Positions 22,935 to 34,866 of a stretch of 64,000 bases of DNA are shown piece by piece. Origin of the DNA: Glandiceps talaboti (taxonomy: Eukaryota; Hemichordata; Enteropneusta; Spengelidae); assembly GCF_964340395.1 (NCBI RefSeq), contig NC_135559.1, forward strand, positions 17,921,050 to 17,985,049. The letters run 5' to 3'. The first letter of the stretch is position 1; the number at the start of each line of letters is the position of its first letter. The notes under the pieces were generated by a model. The model made no database searches. It was not told the origin of the DNA and saw nothing but the letters and a program-made list of their open reading frames with translations. The position numbers and the translations under genes are program-made.

Positions 22935-25577
22935 GTTGGTGCATACATCCACTCCTCCCTCAACTATAAGATTTTGCAATATAATGTTATGCACACAGAA
23001 TCCTTATGGTTTGAAATTTGTGGTAGTAAAAATCGCATTGTCGTTGGTGTTTTATACCGTAAACCGGGTACAAATATTTCAGAGTTCGAAAATAGTCTTT
23101 TTGATGTTCTTTGTAATGTAAAACTTGATAAGAAATATTGTATTCTCATGGGAGATTTCAATATCGATGTTGCCAAGCCAGATAATAATGCCAGAAATTT
23201 CGTATCTAGAATGCAGTGTCTTCATCTTGAACAGTTAATCTCAGTGCCAACCAGAATCACAAATACCTCGAAATCAACAATTGACCACATTTATACAAAT
23301 ATATGCTCCTGTCAGATTGACGCAGGTACAATCATTGCTGATATCTCTGATCATTTCCCGGTCTTCTCCATTTTTGATAATTTTAATATACATTTACCAA
23401 TTTTAAGGTCTGTACTTGTAAGAGACTTCAAGTGTTATAATAAGGATAATTTTGTTTCTGACTTACGTAAGGTGGATTGGAATATTTTAAATAACAATAG
23501 TAATGCAGATACTGCCTTTGACACATTTCACGACTTATTCATCCAGGTGTGCGATCTTCATGCACCCATGAAGGTCAAGACTCTCAAGTCTAAGCGAAAT
23601 AAAAATCCTTGGATAACTAAAGCAATTAAGAAATCTATTAACACTAAGCACAAATTATATGCAAAAGTTATTACTAGTCAACATGAGTCAAGTGCAGTTT
23701 CTCATTACAAGTCTTACAGAAATATACTTACCAGTGTTCTGAGATGTGCTAAAAAGAATTACTATGTAAATTTATTCAATGTAAACCAGAGTAACAAAAT
23801 TTGGAATGTTGTGAATGATCTTTTGGGTAAGAAATACGGTCCTGATAAGTTGCCAGAAAATTTAAATATTGATGTAAATGGTACTGGACGTGTTGTGTCA
23901 GACCCAGCTGAGGTAGTTCAGAGTTTCAATGATTTTTTTGTTCAAGTTGGTGAAAAGCTGGCAAACGATATTCCACATGCATCTTGTGATTATAGTGATT
24001 ATCTTGATTTATCTTTACCACACTCCTTTTTTCTTCAACCAGTTACTGTCTTTGAGGTAACCAGACTTTTAGCCAATTTAGATTGCAAAAAAGCTAGTGG
24101 ATGGGATAATCTACCCCCAAGGCTCCTTATCGACGCAGCTGATATCATATCAAAGCCATTGGCCCACATTATAAATATTTCATTTTCAACTGGTGTATTC
24201 CCCACAGCCCTAAAAATTGCTAAAGTTACGCCTATTTTCAAAAAAGGAGATAGGGAAACAATTGGAAACTATAGACCGATATCCATTCTGCCCTTGTTTA
24301 GCAAGGTTTTTGAAAAAGCTATAAATAAACAAATTACTTCCTACCTTGAAAAATTCGATATTTTGTACAAGCATCAGTACGGCTTCAGAAAAAAACATAG
24401 TACCAACCTGACCCTGATCAATATAGTAAATCATATTTTGCGAGAAATCGACAAGGGAAGCCCAACTATAGGAATATTTATTGATTTCAGCAAAGCTTTC
24501 GACACAATCAATCATCCAATTTTGTTATCCAAACTTGAACATTATGGGTTTAGGGGTCCTTGTCAAGAATGGGTAAAAAGTTATCTCACAGACCGCTCTC
24601 AATTCGTCCACTCAAATGGCCATTCGTCAGTAAAATCCACAATTTGTCATGGTGTACCTCAAGGCTCAGTTCTGGGTCCCACTTTATTTCTTATCTATAT
24701 AAATGATCTACAAAAGTCTTCAACATTCTTTGATTTTCGACTGTTCGCAGACGATTCCAATCTTTTCCATTCTTTTTCTAATCCATATCACATTGATCTT
24801 ACTACAGTATCAAATCATTTACATGATGTTCAACTCTGGTGTGATAGCAATAAATTAACCATAAATAGAAATAAAACAAATTTTATTATCTTCAGGGGTC
24901 GACAACAAAAAATAGATGTAACTGGTTCTATTGTCATTCGTGGAGATCAAATCAAAGAGGTGGATGTTGTTTCTTTTGTTGGAATTTCATTAGATAAACA
25001 CCTCACCTGGTCTGACCATATTAACAGAATAAATATACTCATAAGGAAGAAATGTGGAATTCTGTATAGACTAAGACACATTTTACCACTAAGTATTTTA
25101 ATACTTTTGTACAATGCCTTTATACTTCCCCATATTTCTTACGGCCTAGAGGTTTGGGGCAGTACTTACCCAACATATCTGAATTGCATTCTAACTGCCC
25201 AAAAAATGATTGTTCGCACGATGCTGTTCAAATCTCACATGGAACACTCGGCTCCTTTATTTATACAGCTAAATATTCTAGATATTTACAAGCTTCACAA
25301 ACTCTTAATAGGTTCTTTTATTTACAGCCTGGTTCACTTGAACTCACCACATATCTTGTCCGATTATTTTAGTGACAAAAAACATGAATATGACACGAGA
25401 CTCTGCCATCGTCAAAATCTTTACCCGTACCATGCGAGAACAAATTCTGGTCAGTTTGCTATTTCATTCGTAGGTGCAAAAATTTGGAATGATATTCCTA
25501 TCCAAATCAGATCGAAAAATTCCCAACATATTTTTAGGAAATTTCTTAAACAATATTTAGTAGAGCAGTACAGGTGA
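22935..25577 (+). CDS. LINE ORF2: endonuclease (partial) and reverse transcriptase
   Basis: An uninterrupted frame of more than 860 codons. It begins inside the AP endonuclease domain, with GlyAlaTyrIle from about 22943, then TyrArgLysProGly, MetGlyAspPheAsn, ThrIleAspHisIle and SerAspHisPhePro. The reverse transcriptase follows: TyrArgProIleSerIleLeuPro, PheIleAspPheSerLysAlaPheAspThr, GlyValProGlnGlySerValLeuGlyPro and the catalytic PheAlaAspAsp. A thumb and C-terminal region ends ...PheArgLysPheLeu, stop at 25575-25577. The motifs fit the Jockey/CR1 group. The missing N-terminal endonuclease and ORF1 indicate 5' truncation, typical of target-primed reverse transcription. The unbroken frame implies recent insertion. 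It lies in sense orientation in the host intron. Confidence 0.9.
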   Translation, partial: VGAYIHSSLNYKILQYNVMHTESLWFEICGSKNRIVVGVLYRKPGTNISEFENSLFDVLCNVKLDKKYCILMGDFNIDVAKPDNNARNFVSRMQCLHLEQLISVPTRITNTSKSTIDHIYTNICSCQIDAGTIIADISDHFPVFSIFDNFNIHLPILRSVLVRDFKCYNKDNFVSDLRKVDWNILNNNSNADTAFDTFHDLFIQVCDLHAPMKVKTLKSKRNKNPWITKAIKKSINTKHKLYAKVITSQHESSAVSHYKSYRNILTSVLRCAKKNYYVNLFNVNQSNKIWNVVNDLLGKKYGPDKLPENLNIDVNGTGRVVSDPAEVVQSFNDFFVQVGEKLANDIPHASCDYSDYLDLSLPHSFFLQPVTVFEVTRLLANLDCKKASGWDNLPPRLLIDAADIISKPLAHIINISFSTGVFPTALKIAKVTPIFKKGDRETIGNYRPISILPLFSKVFEKAINKQITSYLEKFDILYKHQYGFRKKHSTNLTLINIVNHILREIDKGSPTIGIFIDFSKAFDTINHPILLSKLEHYGFRGPCQEWVKSYLTDRSQFVHSNGHSSVKSTICHGVPQGSVLGPTLFLIYINDLQKSSTFFDFRLFADDSNLFHSFSNPYHIDLTTVSNHLHDVQLWCDSNKLTINRNKTNFIIFRGRQQKIDVTGSIVIRGDQIKEVDVVSFVGISLDKHLTWSDHINRINILIRKKCGILYRLRHILPLSILILLYNAFILPHISYGLEVWGSTYPTYLNCILTAQKMIVRTMLFKSHMEHSAPLFIQLNILDIYKLHKLLIGSFIYSLVHLNSPHILSDYFSDKKHEYDTRLCHRQNLYPYHARTNSGQFAISFVGAKIWNDIPIQIRSKNSQHIFRKFLKQYLVEQYR

Positions 25578-25925
25578 TTAAATTGTAAACTTACAGATGT
25601 ATTGACTTTTCGTTTATTGTATTAGACTTTTTCATGTAGTAAAAATGTTTTTTGTGTGTACATGTATATGTATATGCATATGTATATGTATATGTATATG
25701 TGATATATTTTCTTCTCCCAGTTATGTTTTCAGTCATCTTAATGACTGAACCCTCTTATTGTTTTCATTCGCAATATACAATGTCGGGGATCAGGCTAGA
25801 CTAGCTGTAAGCTATTTCTTGACTCCCCATTTACCCTTCTCTCTTTTGATTTTTGTTACCATTATTTTGTAATCATTTTATACGATTGGGTAAATAAACC
25901 ACTTATTAATAAACCACTTATTAAT
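25578..25925 (+). mobile_element. LINE 3' untranslated region
   Basis: A (TATATG)n tract near 25665-25700 is followed by a hairpin at 25729-25750 (stem TTCAGTCAT/ATGACTGAA, loop CTTA), which is a plausible reverse-transcriptase recognition structure. Two copies of AATAAACCACTTATT end the element near 25925. Confidence 0.65.
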
Positions 25926-27059
25926 ATATGTTTCCTGTGGCTAGCAATTCCTTTATTTAACCTTGCCATTTGGCTGTGTATAGCTCTTTTGCGATATACA
26001 CGGAGAAATGAGGTATTTTGGGAGGGCCATTAACACGATGACAGGGGATAACTGTCAACTGATAGAAACGTGTTTGTTTCCCGCATTAATTAGTCGTCAA
26101 TTCATGGACAATCTTTTAATTGGTATGCATACCGTTCTCCATATGGGCTCAAACTCAGGCTTAGACCACTAAGTTTACTCGAATATGGGATACGTTCTGG
26201 ATTTGAAGCCATTCATGCTCATGTATTGGGCATTGCTACGCAGTTGTTATTGGTTTTTCATTAAAGACACATAATAAAATAAGTGAACCTTTTCCCTGAA
26301 ATTAAATTTCCGCATCACGACACCGAGTGTTACAAAACTATGGTATAAATAATGGTACTTGACAAACTCACATCAAAAGTTTTTCTTCAAGTCTATGGGA
26401 CAGCCATGCATGACTGTGACGTTGTGATATTCGGTGGCGTTGTAGACATTACCTCATTTATTTAAACTATTTGTACCTTTAAAATCTCGGTTTATGATTT
26501 TAATAGCCTTGAGGATCGCTTGATGCCAAATTCTTGACGCACCCTGGCTTGCCGTTACGTTTATACAGTGTCATCGTTCACAGAAATAAACAACTCTACG
26601 TACACAGAGATAAGTAACTCGTACTTATCTGTGGTACACTACATGTGACTCGGTGTTTCGAAAGTTCACAGAGGAATCAATCCGTGATGATAAACCGATT
26701 GTCAGAGTGTGGTTGCCACAATTTATATGACCTTCACCCTAATAATATAATATAGTATGTGAAGAGGACGTTGCCAAATCCATGAAAGTTTAAAGCTAGG
26801 CTAAGGCCACGTTGTGTCAAACTTCCAGACATGTAAAACCCGGAAATCGCCGATGCAATGTGACACATCTGACGTGAACTCTCAAGTCTCGAAGATAGCG
26901 TGGTTCATTTTCGATGCACCAACTGTGTTGATTAAATAAATCGTTCATTAATGTAAACATCAAATGTTCGATCGGCTAAAACAATTAGCCTGCAACAATG
27001 TTAGATATTCGAGATCTGTATGTTTTTTACATGCGTGATACTTGAAAACCGTCATCTAA

Positions 27060-27374
27060 TACATCGCCGTCGGGTACAAGGCTTTAGGCTGTACTGCACA
27101 CGTTTTAGCCGATTGCACTGGTCAACATGCGTAAGTCCGGGTTGAAATTGGTGAATTACATGCAAAGAGGTTATAACCAAACTGACCGAATTTGATTGTT
27201 TTTGCACAAGAACCCAGCTGAGATGAGATCATGTCTCGTCAGTTATTGCAGAGGCCTACTAGCTATGTCTCATTTGCATACATAAAGACACCCTTCTGTA
27301 ATCAATGTACCTGTCAATCTTCTTTAAGTATGCAAATCCTTGCACACCAACATTCAGGAATGAAACCATATAAT
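27060..27374. repeat. Dispersed AT-rich repeat, 5' part
   Basis: Shares blocks such as GTTATAACCAAA and TATGTCTCATTTGCATA with 61900-62110 in the same orientation. The repeat appears to be split by the LINE at 27375-28475 and to resume near 28480, matching 62205-62310. Confidence 0.6.
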
Positions 27375-28475
27375 TATTATTATTCTTTATTTCAGGCCAG
27401 CGGCCAATACAGATAAGAAAAGAAACAGAAACAGAAAACACTAAAATGTAACACTGAAGTGAAAACCCTCCTTCAATTAAAGTCTAAAAAGTACAAAGAG
27501 CACTCGTAAAGAATCGACCTAGAGTGTTTCCAAAAGCTAGTCTAAGAATGGAAATAGGAATGTTCACAACTGTAAATAACAGGATTCTTGCTGTCCATTA
27601 AACGTTCACAAAGTGTAAATAACAACTTACGTTTAATACAATGAAGTAAAATTGAGGATATTCCTAATTACAAACTTATGACTGATACTAACATCACGTT
27701 TAAAAGATCAAAAATCAAACGCAATGCATTGTGATAGACCACTTTCAAGGTAGATATCTGTTTAGTGCTATATAGTTACACCACATGCACGTTAATACAA
27801 TACATACTATACAGGACACTTTTTAAGAGCGTACATTTCACATTTTGAGAGCAAATATGGAAGTTACCTACGATCAAATTGGCTCGAGAGATATATATAT
27901 ATATATATAACTATATCTTTGTATATCTGCGTTGTCCTCCACTGATGAAGACACAATATAACCTAGGTACTTTTTAGTATTCACAAACTGCAGGGGTTTG
28001 CCATATAGCAATACGTGGGGAATTCTACCCGGTTTCCAAGACTTCGGGAAAATACCCATACATTCTGTTTTGGTAGCTATAGTATGAAAGAGAATACCTA
28101 TCAACTTACGCAATACTTTCGCTGAAGGACAAATTACAACTAGGTCATCTGCATAGAATAAGTGGTTTATAACAGTGTTTACCCAGCAACATCCAGCGCG
28201 GGCCGACTGAAGCTTAGGTGAAATAATACTACCTTGTTGCAAACCATTACTAACACTGAAGGGGTTAGACACTGCGGAAGCCCAACGTACAAAAATGATT
28301 GTTTACTATACCAATAATGTAAAATGTGGACTATAAATGATGGAATGCCCCTATAAATCAATTTCCTAAATAATGTTAAATGATTAATCCTATCAAAAGC
28401 CATTGTAGTGTCCATGAAACACAAAAATACAAGTGTATTATGTCTCTTGTAAAAACACATATAAAACACATGTCA
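27375..28475 (-). pseudogene. 5'-truncated LINE reverse transcriptase fragment
   Basis: On the minus strand, 28469-28179 has the palm block MetAspThrThrMetAlaPheAspArgIleAsnHis. The GlnGlySerIleIleSerProLys segment and TyrAlaAspAspLeuVal follow in 28272-27874. The 3' end at about 27375 carries CTGGCCTGAAATAAAGAATA and an (AATAAT) tail, as expected for a LINE terminus. An (AT)n tract near 27892-27909 and frame breaks mark decay. Too short to be active. Confidence 0.75.
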
Positions 28476-28619
28476 CGTTAGAGTTCATGTCTTTCTTTTC
28501 CTTTCAAAATTATTGGTGGAGAAAAGTCTTTTAACCAAATGATGGAGCATACCATGAAGCTTCATTATGAGCAAAAATAGACCAAAATTCGCCAACGAAC
28601 CTGCATCTCATCCTTAACT

Positions 28620-30260
28620 GTGTTGATAATTGCATTAGCGTTCAGGACATGTAACATTTGCAGTAGTAAGGCTATATCTCAAATTTCGCAACATTTGGTA
28701 CGTACATCAATCAAGACAAACAACACATGTCCTAAAAAGCTAGTTGGCATAGTTCGTAGTTTTATGAGTAATTTGCATAATTGATGATATCTAGCAATTA
28801 AGCCATATCTATGGATTGCTAACTTCCAATTTCATATAAAAAGGTACATATATCAACCATAATATGAACGCATGTCGTATGAAACTTTTCGACATTGCTT
28901 TTACTTTAATAAGTAATTTGCATAAGTAATGATTTTCAGTAATTAAGCTATATCTTAAAAATGCGTATTTCAAATGCCAGATAATTTGGCACATGTGTCA
29001 ACCATGCCAAAACACACATATTCTACAAAGCCTGTTGGTATAGTTTTTAATGTTGATGAGTAATTTGCATAATTAACGATTTTCGGTAATTAGGCTGTAT
29101 TGTCCAATGAATACCAACTTCAAATTTATATAACTTGGTACAGACATAACCAGACAAATCACACGTGTTTGCAGTTTTTCATATATTATTCAATATTATA
29201 ATAATATTTCATAATTAAGCAATGTCTTTAGAATGCAAGATTTGGAGGCATTGATATAGATATTAGCAACATGATTTTTCCTTATATTTATCATAATTTA
29301 GTGAAGAGAATTTTCATTCCGCCAACATCCCAAACAGAAATTACAGTGAAGAGTTTGAGATTAATGAAAGTGAATGGAGTATTATTTATGTCATGCCGTT
29401 TAAATCTTCCTGTGATGTCAACAGAAGGATTTTTTTATATAAAATTATTCTCAATTGCTTAATGACAAATAGTAAATTATATAAGATAAAACTTGTTGAT
29501 AGTGAATTGTGCTCCTTCTGTAGTAATTTTTCTGAAACCTTGAAGCACTTATTTTGGGATTGCACACATGTCACTAAGATCTGGAATGATTTCAATATTT
29601 GGTATAACACATATTTTAATATGGATATTGAGCTAAACTATAAAACTGTTATTTTAGGTTTTGGCTCAGGCCCACTGTTGAATCTGTGTCTTACTTTAAT
29701 AATGAAAGGAGTTATTTATACATGTGGATTCCGTAAACAGACCTCCATCTTTTGACACATGTAAATATTGGGGTTAAATTTCGTTATGAATTATAGAAAC
29801 AGGCTGCAGTGAATAAAAATGCAACGAATAAGTTAACAAGTAAATGGAAAGATCTTGAGATTGTTTGTAATGATTTACAGACCTCACATCGTTAATGCTA
29901 TGTATTCTTTTTCTTTTGTCTTTTTTGTATGTGAAGTTTTGTGAATTTTGTATTTTTTCTCTTTTTACCCTCGAGCAGAGGGAATAAAACAATTCAAAAA
30001 AATATATTTGAAGTTGAGTTAATTTAGTATATGCATTGATGGTAAATAAGTGCATGTCATGATGTGCCCTTTAAAGATTGTTGATGTAGGTTATAATCGT
30101 AATGGTTAATTTGCATAATTAATGATATTCGGTAATTAGGGAATATGCTAACTATACAAGCTCCAAATTTCATATTGTTTCATGTAATTATTTTTCCAAT
30201 AAAGGGGTACATTATGTACAATACCTATAGATCAGAATTTTGCATTGAACAATGTGCGTA
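28620..30260. repeat. AT-rich subrepeats with octamer motif (array 1)
   Basis: Units of about 115-140 bp centre on TAATTTGCATAATTAATGAT-like cores near 28773, 28913, 29053 and 30105, with shared flanks such as AATTAGGCTGTAT and TTGGTACA. A LINE fragment (29215-30003) interrupts it. Inverted relatives lie at 60780-61560 and 62330-62700. Confidence 0.75.
29215..30003 (+). pseudogene. LINE ORF2 C-terminal fragment, copy 1 (L1/Tx1-like)
   Basis: Broken frames lead into 29393-29755, which encodes SerSerCysAspValAsnArgArgIlePhe and then the zinc-binding block CysSerPheCysSer...LeuLysHisLeuPheTrpAspCys, TrpAsnAspPhe and a hydrophobic tail. The element ends near an AATAAA at about 29981 and an A-rich tail. 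A close relative is split by the 21-kb element at 37745-37803 and 58969-59540. Confidence 0.75.
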
Positions 30261-30518
30261 AGACCAAATATCTATGGTCTTGTCCTTATATAGAAGACAT
30301 TTAGTTTAAGTCTGCTGAGTAGTTCCAGTGTGTGAACCTATAATACTGTAGCAGATGTATGTAATGAGCGCTCACAAAAGAACAAAGGACAGTAAACGTA
30401 ACAGCCAAAAATAAATCGTGGTGTTCACTACATCGGGTTTTAATCAGATTGTGCTAACAGTAGCTTTGCTATGTTTACTTGCTCATTGATATTTATCCTT
30501 GGAATATTCTTAATACAG

Positions 30519-30617
30519 GATCCGGATCAAGTTCTGGATCTGGAACAGGACCAGAACCAGGAACGGGAACGGGAACGGGAACGGGAACAGGAACAGGAAC
30601 AGGAACAGGAAGTGACA
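30519..30617 (+). CDS. Secreted-protein gene, Gly-Thr linker exon
   Basis: The acceptor CTTAATACAG and donor GTAAGA bound 99 bases (33 codons), phase 1 at both ends and so consistent with the 21642-22283 exon. It encodes a GlySerGlySerSerSer stretch, GlyProGluPro and then a run of Gly-Thr dipeptides ending GlySerAsp. The Gly-Thr run comes from a GGAACG/GGAACA hexanucleotide array that should vary in length between alleles. It is probably a flexible extracellular linker, likely O-glycosylated (inference). The next exon must begin in phase 1 and was not found. Confidence 0.7.
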
Positions 30618-31938
30618 GTAAGAAGAGTTAACTACTATTCATATATTTCATAATATATTTAAATTTATTACACCTCAACGTTCTTACACAAGCTGTCATT
30701 GGTCAAAATTGAATCACTTGACCTTCTTTAAGGAGATGTACTACAAAATGAGACTTTTTTGAAAGTCTTGTCAATTTCATGAAATTTGGCATACACGATC
30801 TTTGATACATGAATCTTCAAAAAAACGATATAAAATATAGGGGTCGCCGTGTCACGTTTCCATGGAAACATGACCAAACTTGGGGCCTTAAATATGTTGA
30901 AATTGACAACCTTCAGAAAAATAGAGCAAAATGATGGAAAATACTACCCCATATGCAATGATTTCAAGATATATCAAAGAACAGCTAATAAATTTCAGAA
31001 ATAATAAAGGTTTAAATGGTTGCCAAGCCAATTTGATACTATAATTGACCAATAACTGTCATTTACAATTTTTACAATTGACAGTCTTTGTTTTTATCAC
31101 CAATTTTCTGTTAGTCTTGTCATTTTTTTGAAATTTTGTTGAATGAAACTTTGATAAATGAAGATCACTTTGCCAAAATAAAATTGCAATGTCACCGTGC
31201 TTATTTTCAAAATAAATGAACATTTATATCTGGCACATTGATAATTGATAAGGCTATGGTCAGTTCAAATGAATATCTTTGCTAAAATTGGAGAGCCTAG
31301 GGGGTCCTTTTATATCAGCGGTCAAAGGTCACTTTGTCCCCTCCCAATTGTCACCTAGTTTCAATGTTTGGTCTACTGTGGAATCTCAGTAGACAAGGTT
31401 AAAGACACGTCGATGCCATATTTTTGCAATATTTCCAAAGCCCCCTAGCTTACTCTCAGATATACAGTCTGAGGCTTATACTGAACATTGTGCATAGGGC
31501 ATTCCAATGTTATTTTCAATATGTGAAACTGTTCATCATAATGTTACACAATATGCATGATTGCAACTGTTTTCAGCTCCCATATCCTCACACTTCTACA
31601 CACATCACTCACTTACAAACACAGAACATTCCTGAGAGAACAATCTGACTTTTTATTACAAATATAATACTAATATATATCTCTCTACCAATATGTCTAT
31701 ACACATTACGTATGTATGGTTTCTAGCAGGTTACAAAAAAGTACATTACAGAGTGTCAAGAATTTGCAATCTCTTTCAACATACTGTTCTTCTATTATAG
31801 TTGATTTTTAAAACATTTCAAAATTTAGTTGACATGGTTAGTCAAGTATCTATGCCCTTTTATATGACAAACGATCATGCAAACTTGTTCACTATTACCT
31901 GAAAAAAATGAAAATGAACAATATTCTTATTACATATC
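30618..31938. other. Intron / intergenic; imperfect direct repeat
   Basis: The segments 30763-30865 and 31118-31205 share GTCTTGTCA, TTGAAATTT and CTTTGATA blocks, a diverged direct repeat. No exon recognised. The minus-strand gene's 3' UTR and polyadenylation signal lie at the right end. Confidence 0.5.
31652..31657 (-). terminator. Polyadenylation signal AATAAA (minus strand)
   Basis: TTTATT on the plus strand reads AATAAA on the minus strand, about 280 bases after the stop codon of the transposase-exonuclease gene. Confidence 0.5.
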
Positions 31939-32732
31939 TCATGTTAGACTATTAAAAAAGTTACAAACATTGTTTATGATGCGGTCAGACTTGGTAACTC
32001 TTACTGTACCACCACTATCTTCAGAAAATAAATCCCTTAAACTATTGAAACCATCTCTCTGATATGCTAAATGAAGATGTCGATAACACAAACCAGACCC
32101 CGCTACTTTCTGAGCCATAGATTTGCTAAGCACTTTGTTATCAACAAGACTAACTAGGGTAGTGTAGTTACACAACTGTTGATGTTTGTAGTGCTGGTGT
32201 TGAACTATCCAGTGTGATGTAAAACTGTTTTCTAACAATGTTGACAGTGATACATTACATGTTTCAATCAACCTCTGTAGCATGATAACATCAGCTGTGG
32301 CATTATGTGCATCATATATCTGGCCTACATAATCGTTAGCAAGACTCTCTTGTGAGTAAGAATTTCTACCTGGTAAAATAGATTTAAATAATGGTAAGCT
32401 ATCCACAAAACCTGCCACAGTTGTGAGAAATTGGTCAAGTAAAGAGGTATCCTGTAAAGATTTAATTAAATAACGACAATCAAATGAACGACAATTATGA
32501 CCAACTAAGATGGGATTATGAACATTCTTCAAAAATGCTAAGAACTTTGTCAGACAAGTCTCTTTTGGTACACACTGTACTGGTTGGCCCTTGTAGCACA
32601 GTTTTCCTCCTACAATCGTGAGGTGTGTCTTCTCTGATGCAATCTGAGATATGGGTTGCCTGGGTAGGATGTACTCCTCAAACTGGTGCTGATCATACCT
32701 TGCTGAAAGCTGGGTTATTTCAGCAGTTGAAT
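31939..32732 (-). CDS. Transposase-exonuclease gene, exon 7 (exonuclease)
   Basis: Terminal exon, residues 611-874 and stop. The acceptor is TTGAATTGCAG. It continues the DEDDh exonuclease begun in exon 6: motif II GlyHisAsnCysArgSerPheAsp (Asn690, Asp695) and motif III AspAlaHisAsnAlaThrAlaAsp (His753, Asp758), giving the HxAxxD signature. With Asp604 and Glu606 upstream, the metal-binding set is complete, so 3'-5' exonuclease activity on DNA or RNA is plausible. About 100 residues follow, with a short GlySerGlyLeuCysTyrArgHisLeu segment that may be a binding module. Frame and phase agree with exon 6. Confidence 0.9.
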
Positions 32733-33523
32733 CTGCAATTCAATGAACACCACATTAGTTCAGTAATAATTGCAGCACAGGTTTGATACGCGTGCTCTCC
32801 ACTGAACTACATTGGAAGTAATTCTGGGTACATGATAGGGATATATGAAATGTAACATGTTACACATTCCTACATTTCAGTTGTTCAACTTAAATTATCA
32901 ATAGGTTAAAATTCAATGTTGGGTGACATATTGCTTTAGTGTTTGAGTATTGGTTTTCGACTCTCAAGGTATATTGTGTGAGTGATGTTGTGCTTTGATG
33001 TCAAATAAAACATCTGAATTGTGAATTCAATTTTGTACCTACATGTAACAAACGGTTGTATAGTACACATAATTACTGAAACGCATTTTGTCAATCTGCG
33101 TATACAAAAAAAAACCCAGTAAAATTAATTAGGGTAGTCACTAACTGTACTCTAAACTTATCAATTTACCAACTCTATTTGGTTATACTTACATTTCAAA
33201 TGGTACTTTTTCAGTGGCAATAGTCAATTCAACTTTGGCATCCCAACTTTGACTCAGTTTTTAGAAAGTCAGTTCAGTGAAATAAAACAATACATTAAAT
33301 CAAGGGCAATATCACAATTCATTGCCCATCTTTGGACTAGCAGTCATAAGTATATATTAACAGTGATATTGATGATACACTCTCCTTACATTCAGGCATC
33401 ATCAATATTACTGTCATGACCACTATCCCTTGGGCATGCCATAAATCATGATATTACCCTTGCTATCATGTGTTATCATATAACTGTAGTATGAATACTT
33501 TTTACTCATGCAGTTATACTTAC

Positions 33524-33716
33524 ATGCAGAAGTGGTTTCAATATCAAAGATAACTGGGGTATACTGTCCTAAATCAATTGGTACTTGTGTAGGTGGTTTT
33601 ATTGGTTCAGGAATTTCTTCATTTTGGTATGATTCTGAAAGCCCAATATCTTGCTGGTATGTAACACCTTCTCTGACCTCTGTGGCAGCAATGCTTTTTG
33701 CCCTTTTCTCCTTGTG
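33524..33716 (-). CDS. Transposase-exonuclease gene, exon 6
   Basis: Residues 547-610. It begins after an acceptor ending GTTGAAG; a nearer CCAG at about 33749 would introduce a stop, so this one was chosen. It opens with a basic HisLysGluLysArgAlaLysSer segment and GluGlyValThrTyr, the usual tail of Mutator-like transposase domains in this family. A Pro-rich linker follows, then exonuclease motif I, PheAspIleGluThrThr (Asp604, Glu606). The exon is therefore the junction between the two enzymes, within a single open frame. The donor GTAAGT leaves phase 1. Confidence 0.85.
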
Positions 33717-34291
33717 CTTCAACAAAATAGAGTTATATAAAATTAAGCTGGATGAAAAAGGGATGCATGTACATGCTAATGTGCAGGCAGAGATGTTTTT
33801 AAAAAAATCTTTAAATTAGATTTTGGGACTGTATACACATGCATGAAAGCGGTCTGTTGGTACAGGTATATAATTTCTGGGAATATCTCAAAAACAGTGT
33901 GAAGAAATGTTTCAAGAGCATATATAAACATGCCATCAGGATAGAATCAGACCTTTGACACACCTGTATACCTACAATAATGTATACAGTCATGTACACA
34001 CTGGTACTGATACATGTAGAAAGACAGACTCTGTGACATGCCTGTATACACATCACTGTATCAGCAGTGTACCCTCAGCAATGTATACAGTCAATGTGCA
34101 CACAGGTACTGATACATGTAGAAATACAGACCCTGTGACATGCCTGTATAAACAGGCATGTATGTGACCAAAACTCTGTTACAGCACAACCCTGACCATG
34201 CCAGGTTTGCAAACACAGAACTGTACCAAAGAAATGTCACAGGTTCTGCACATGACCTGTTTTTTGGGTGATTGTTTTAATTGATACATAC
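33717..34291. repeat. Intron 5 with ~115-bp tandem repeat
   Basis: About two units between 33950 and 34170 share ACTGATACATGTAGAAA and CTGTGACATGCCTGTATA. The repeat lies inside the intron between exons 5 and 6 of the minus-strand gene. Confidence 0.7.
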
Positions 34292-34417
34292 CTTTATTCT
34301 TTGCAGCTTTCCTTCTTTTGTCCTTTTCTTTTCTGTGACTTTCTTTGTCTTCCTATCAAGCATACTACCATAAATTTCACAACTTCTACTGGGTGACAGC
34401 ATATTCTCTTTGTGGAC
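34292..34417 (-). CDS. Transposase-exonuclease gene, exon 5
   Basis: Residues 505-546 (42 codons, phase 0 at both ends) between acceptor GCTCTTTTTCAG and donor GTATGT. It starts ValHisLysGluAsnMetLeuSerProSer and ends in a strongly basic Lys/Arg segment that probably contacts nucleic acid or serves as a nuclear localisation signal. The LeuSerPro pattern matches the post-catalytic segment of Mutator-like transposases. Confidence 0.85.
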
Positions 34418-34623
34418 CTGAAAAAGAGCACATTGTTGTTAATAAACAATTTGTAACTTCAAAACCATTATTGAAATAAAAAAGAGGCAGGACATTGGTA
34501 GAGATTTGAGTAATTCATCGCTAATGAGAGGCAAATTTCTATAAATATACATCAGATTATACCATTGATTCTGTAGAAAATGGATTTATCAATACAGTGT
34601 ATGCAATATATGTTGCGATGTCA

Positions 34624-34639
34624 TAACCCCCCCCCCCCC
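34624..34639. repeat. Poly(C) tract in intron 4
   Basis: A run of about twelve C within the intron between exons 4 and 5. A sequence reading AATAACAATAATAATCAACT near 34758 resembles a LINE or SINE tail. Confidence 0.7.
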
Positions 34640-34866
34640 CTACTGTACAAGTATTTATAGGAACATGGAAAGAGATTGTTTAACTGAGAATAGATTAGAT
34701 AGATTAGATGTAAAGAGCTATACCATAAAATGAATATGAACTTTGGTCATGTTGATCATAATAACAATAATAATCAACTTTATTTAGACTTGATACCTCA
34801 AAGGTAAAAGCCTTTTTTGATATCCTGTATAATGATGCTGCTACAACCCTGACTGACATTACAAAC

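Larger units (their letters stand above)
22284..30518 (+). other. Intron 2 of the secreted-protein gene
   Basis: Contains a nearly intact plus-strand LINE, a minus-strand LINE fragment, AT-rich octamer subrepeats and an L1/Tx1-like fragment. About 25930-27060 shows nothing recognisable. Confidence 0.7.
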
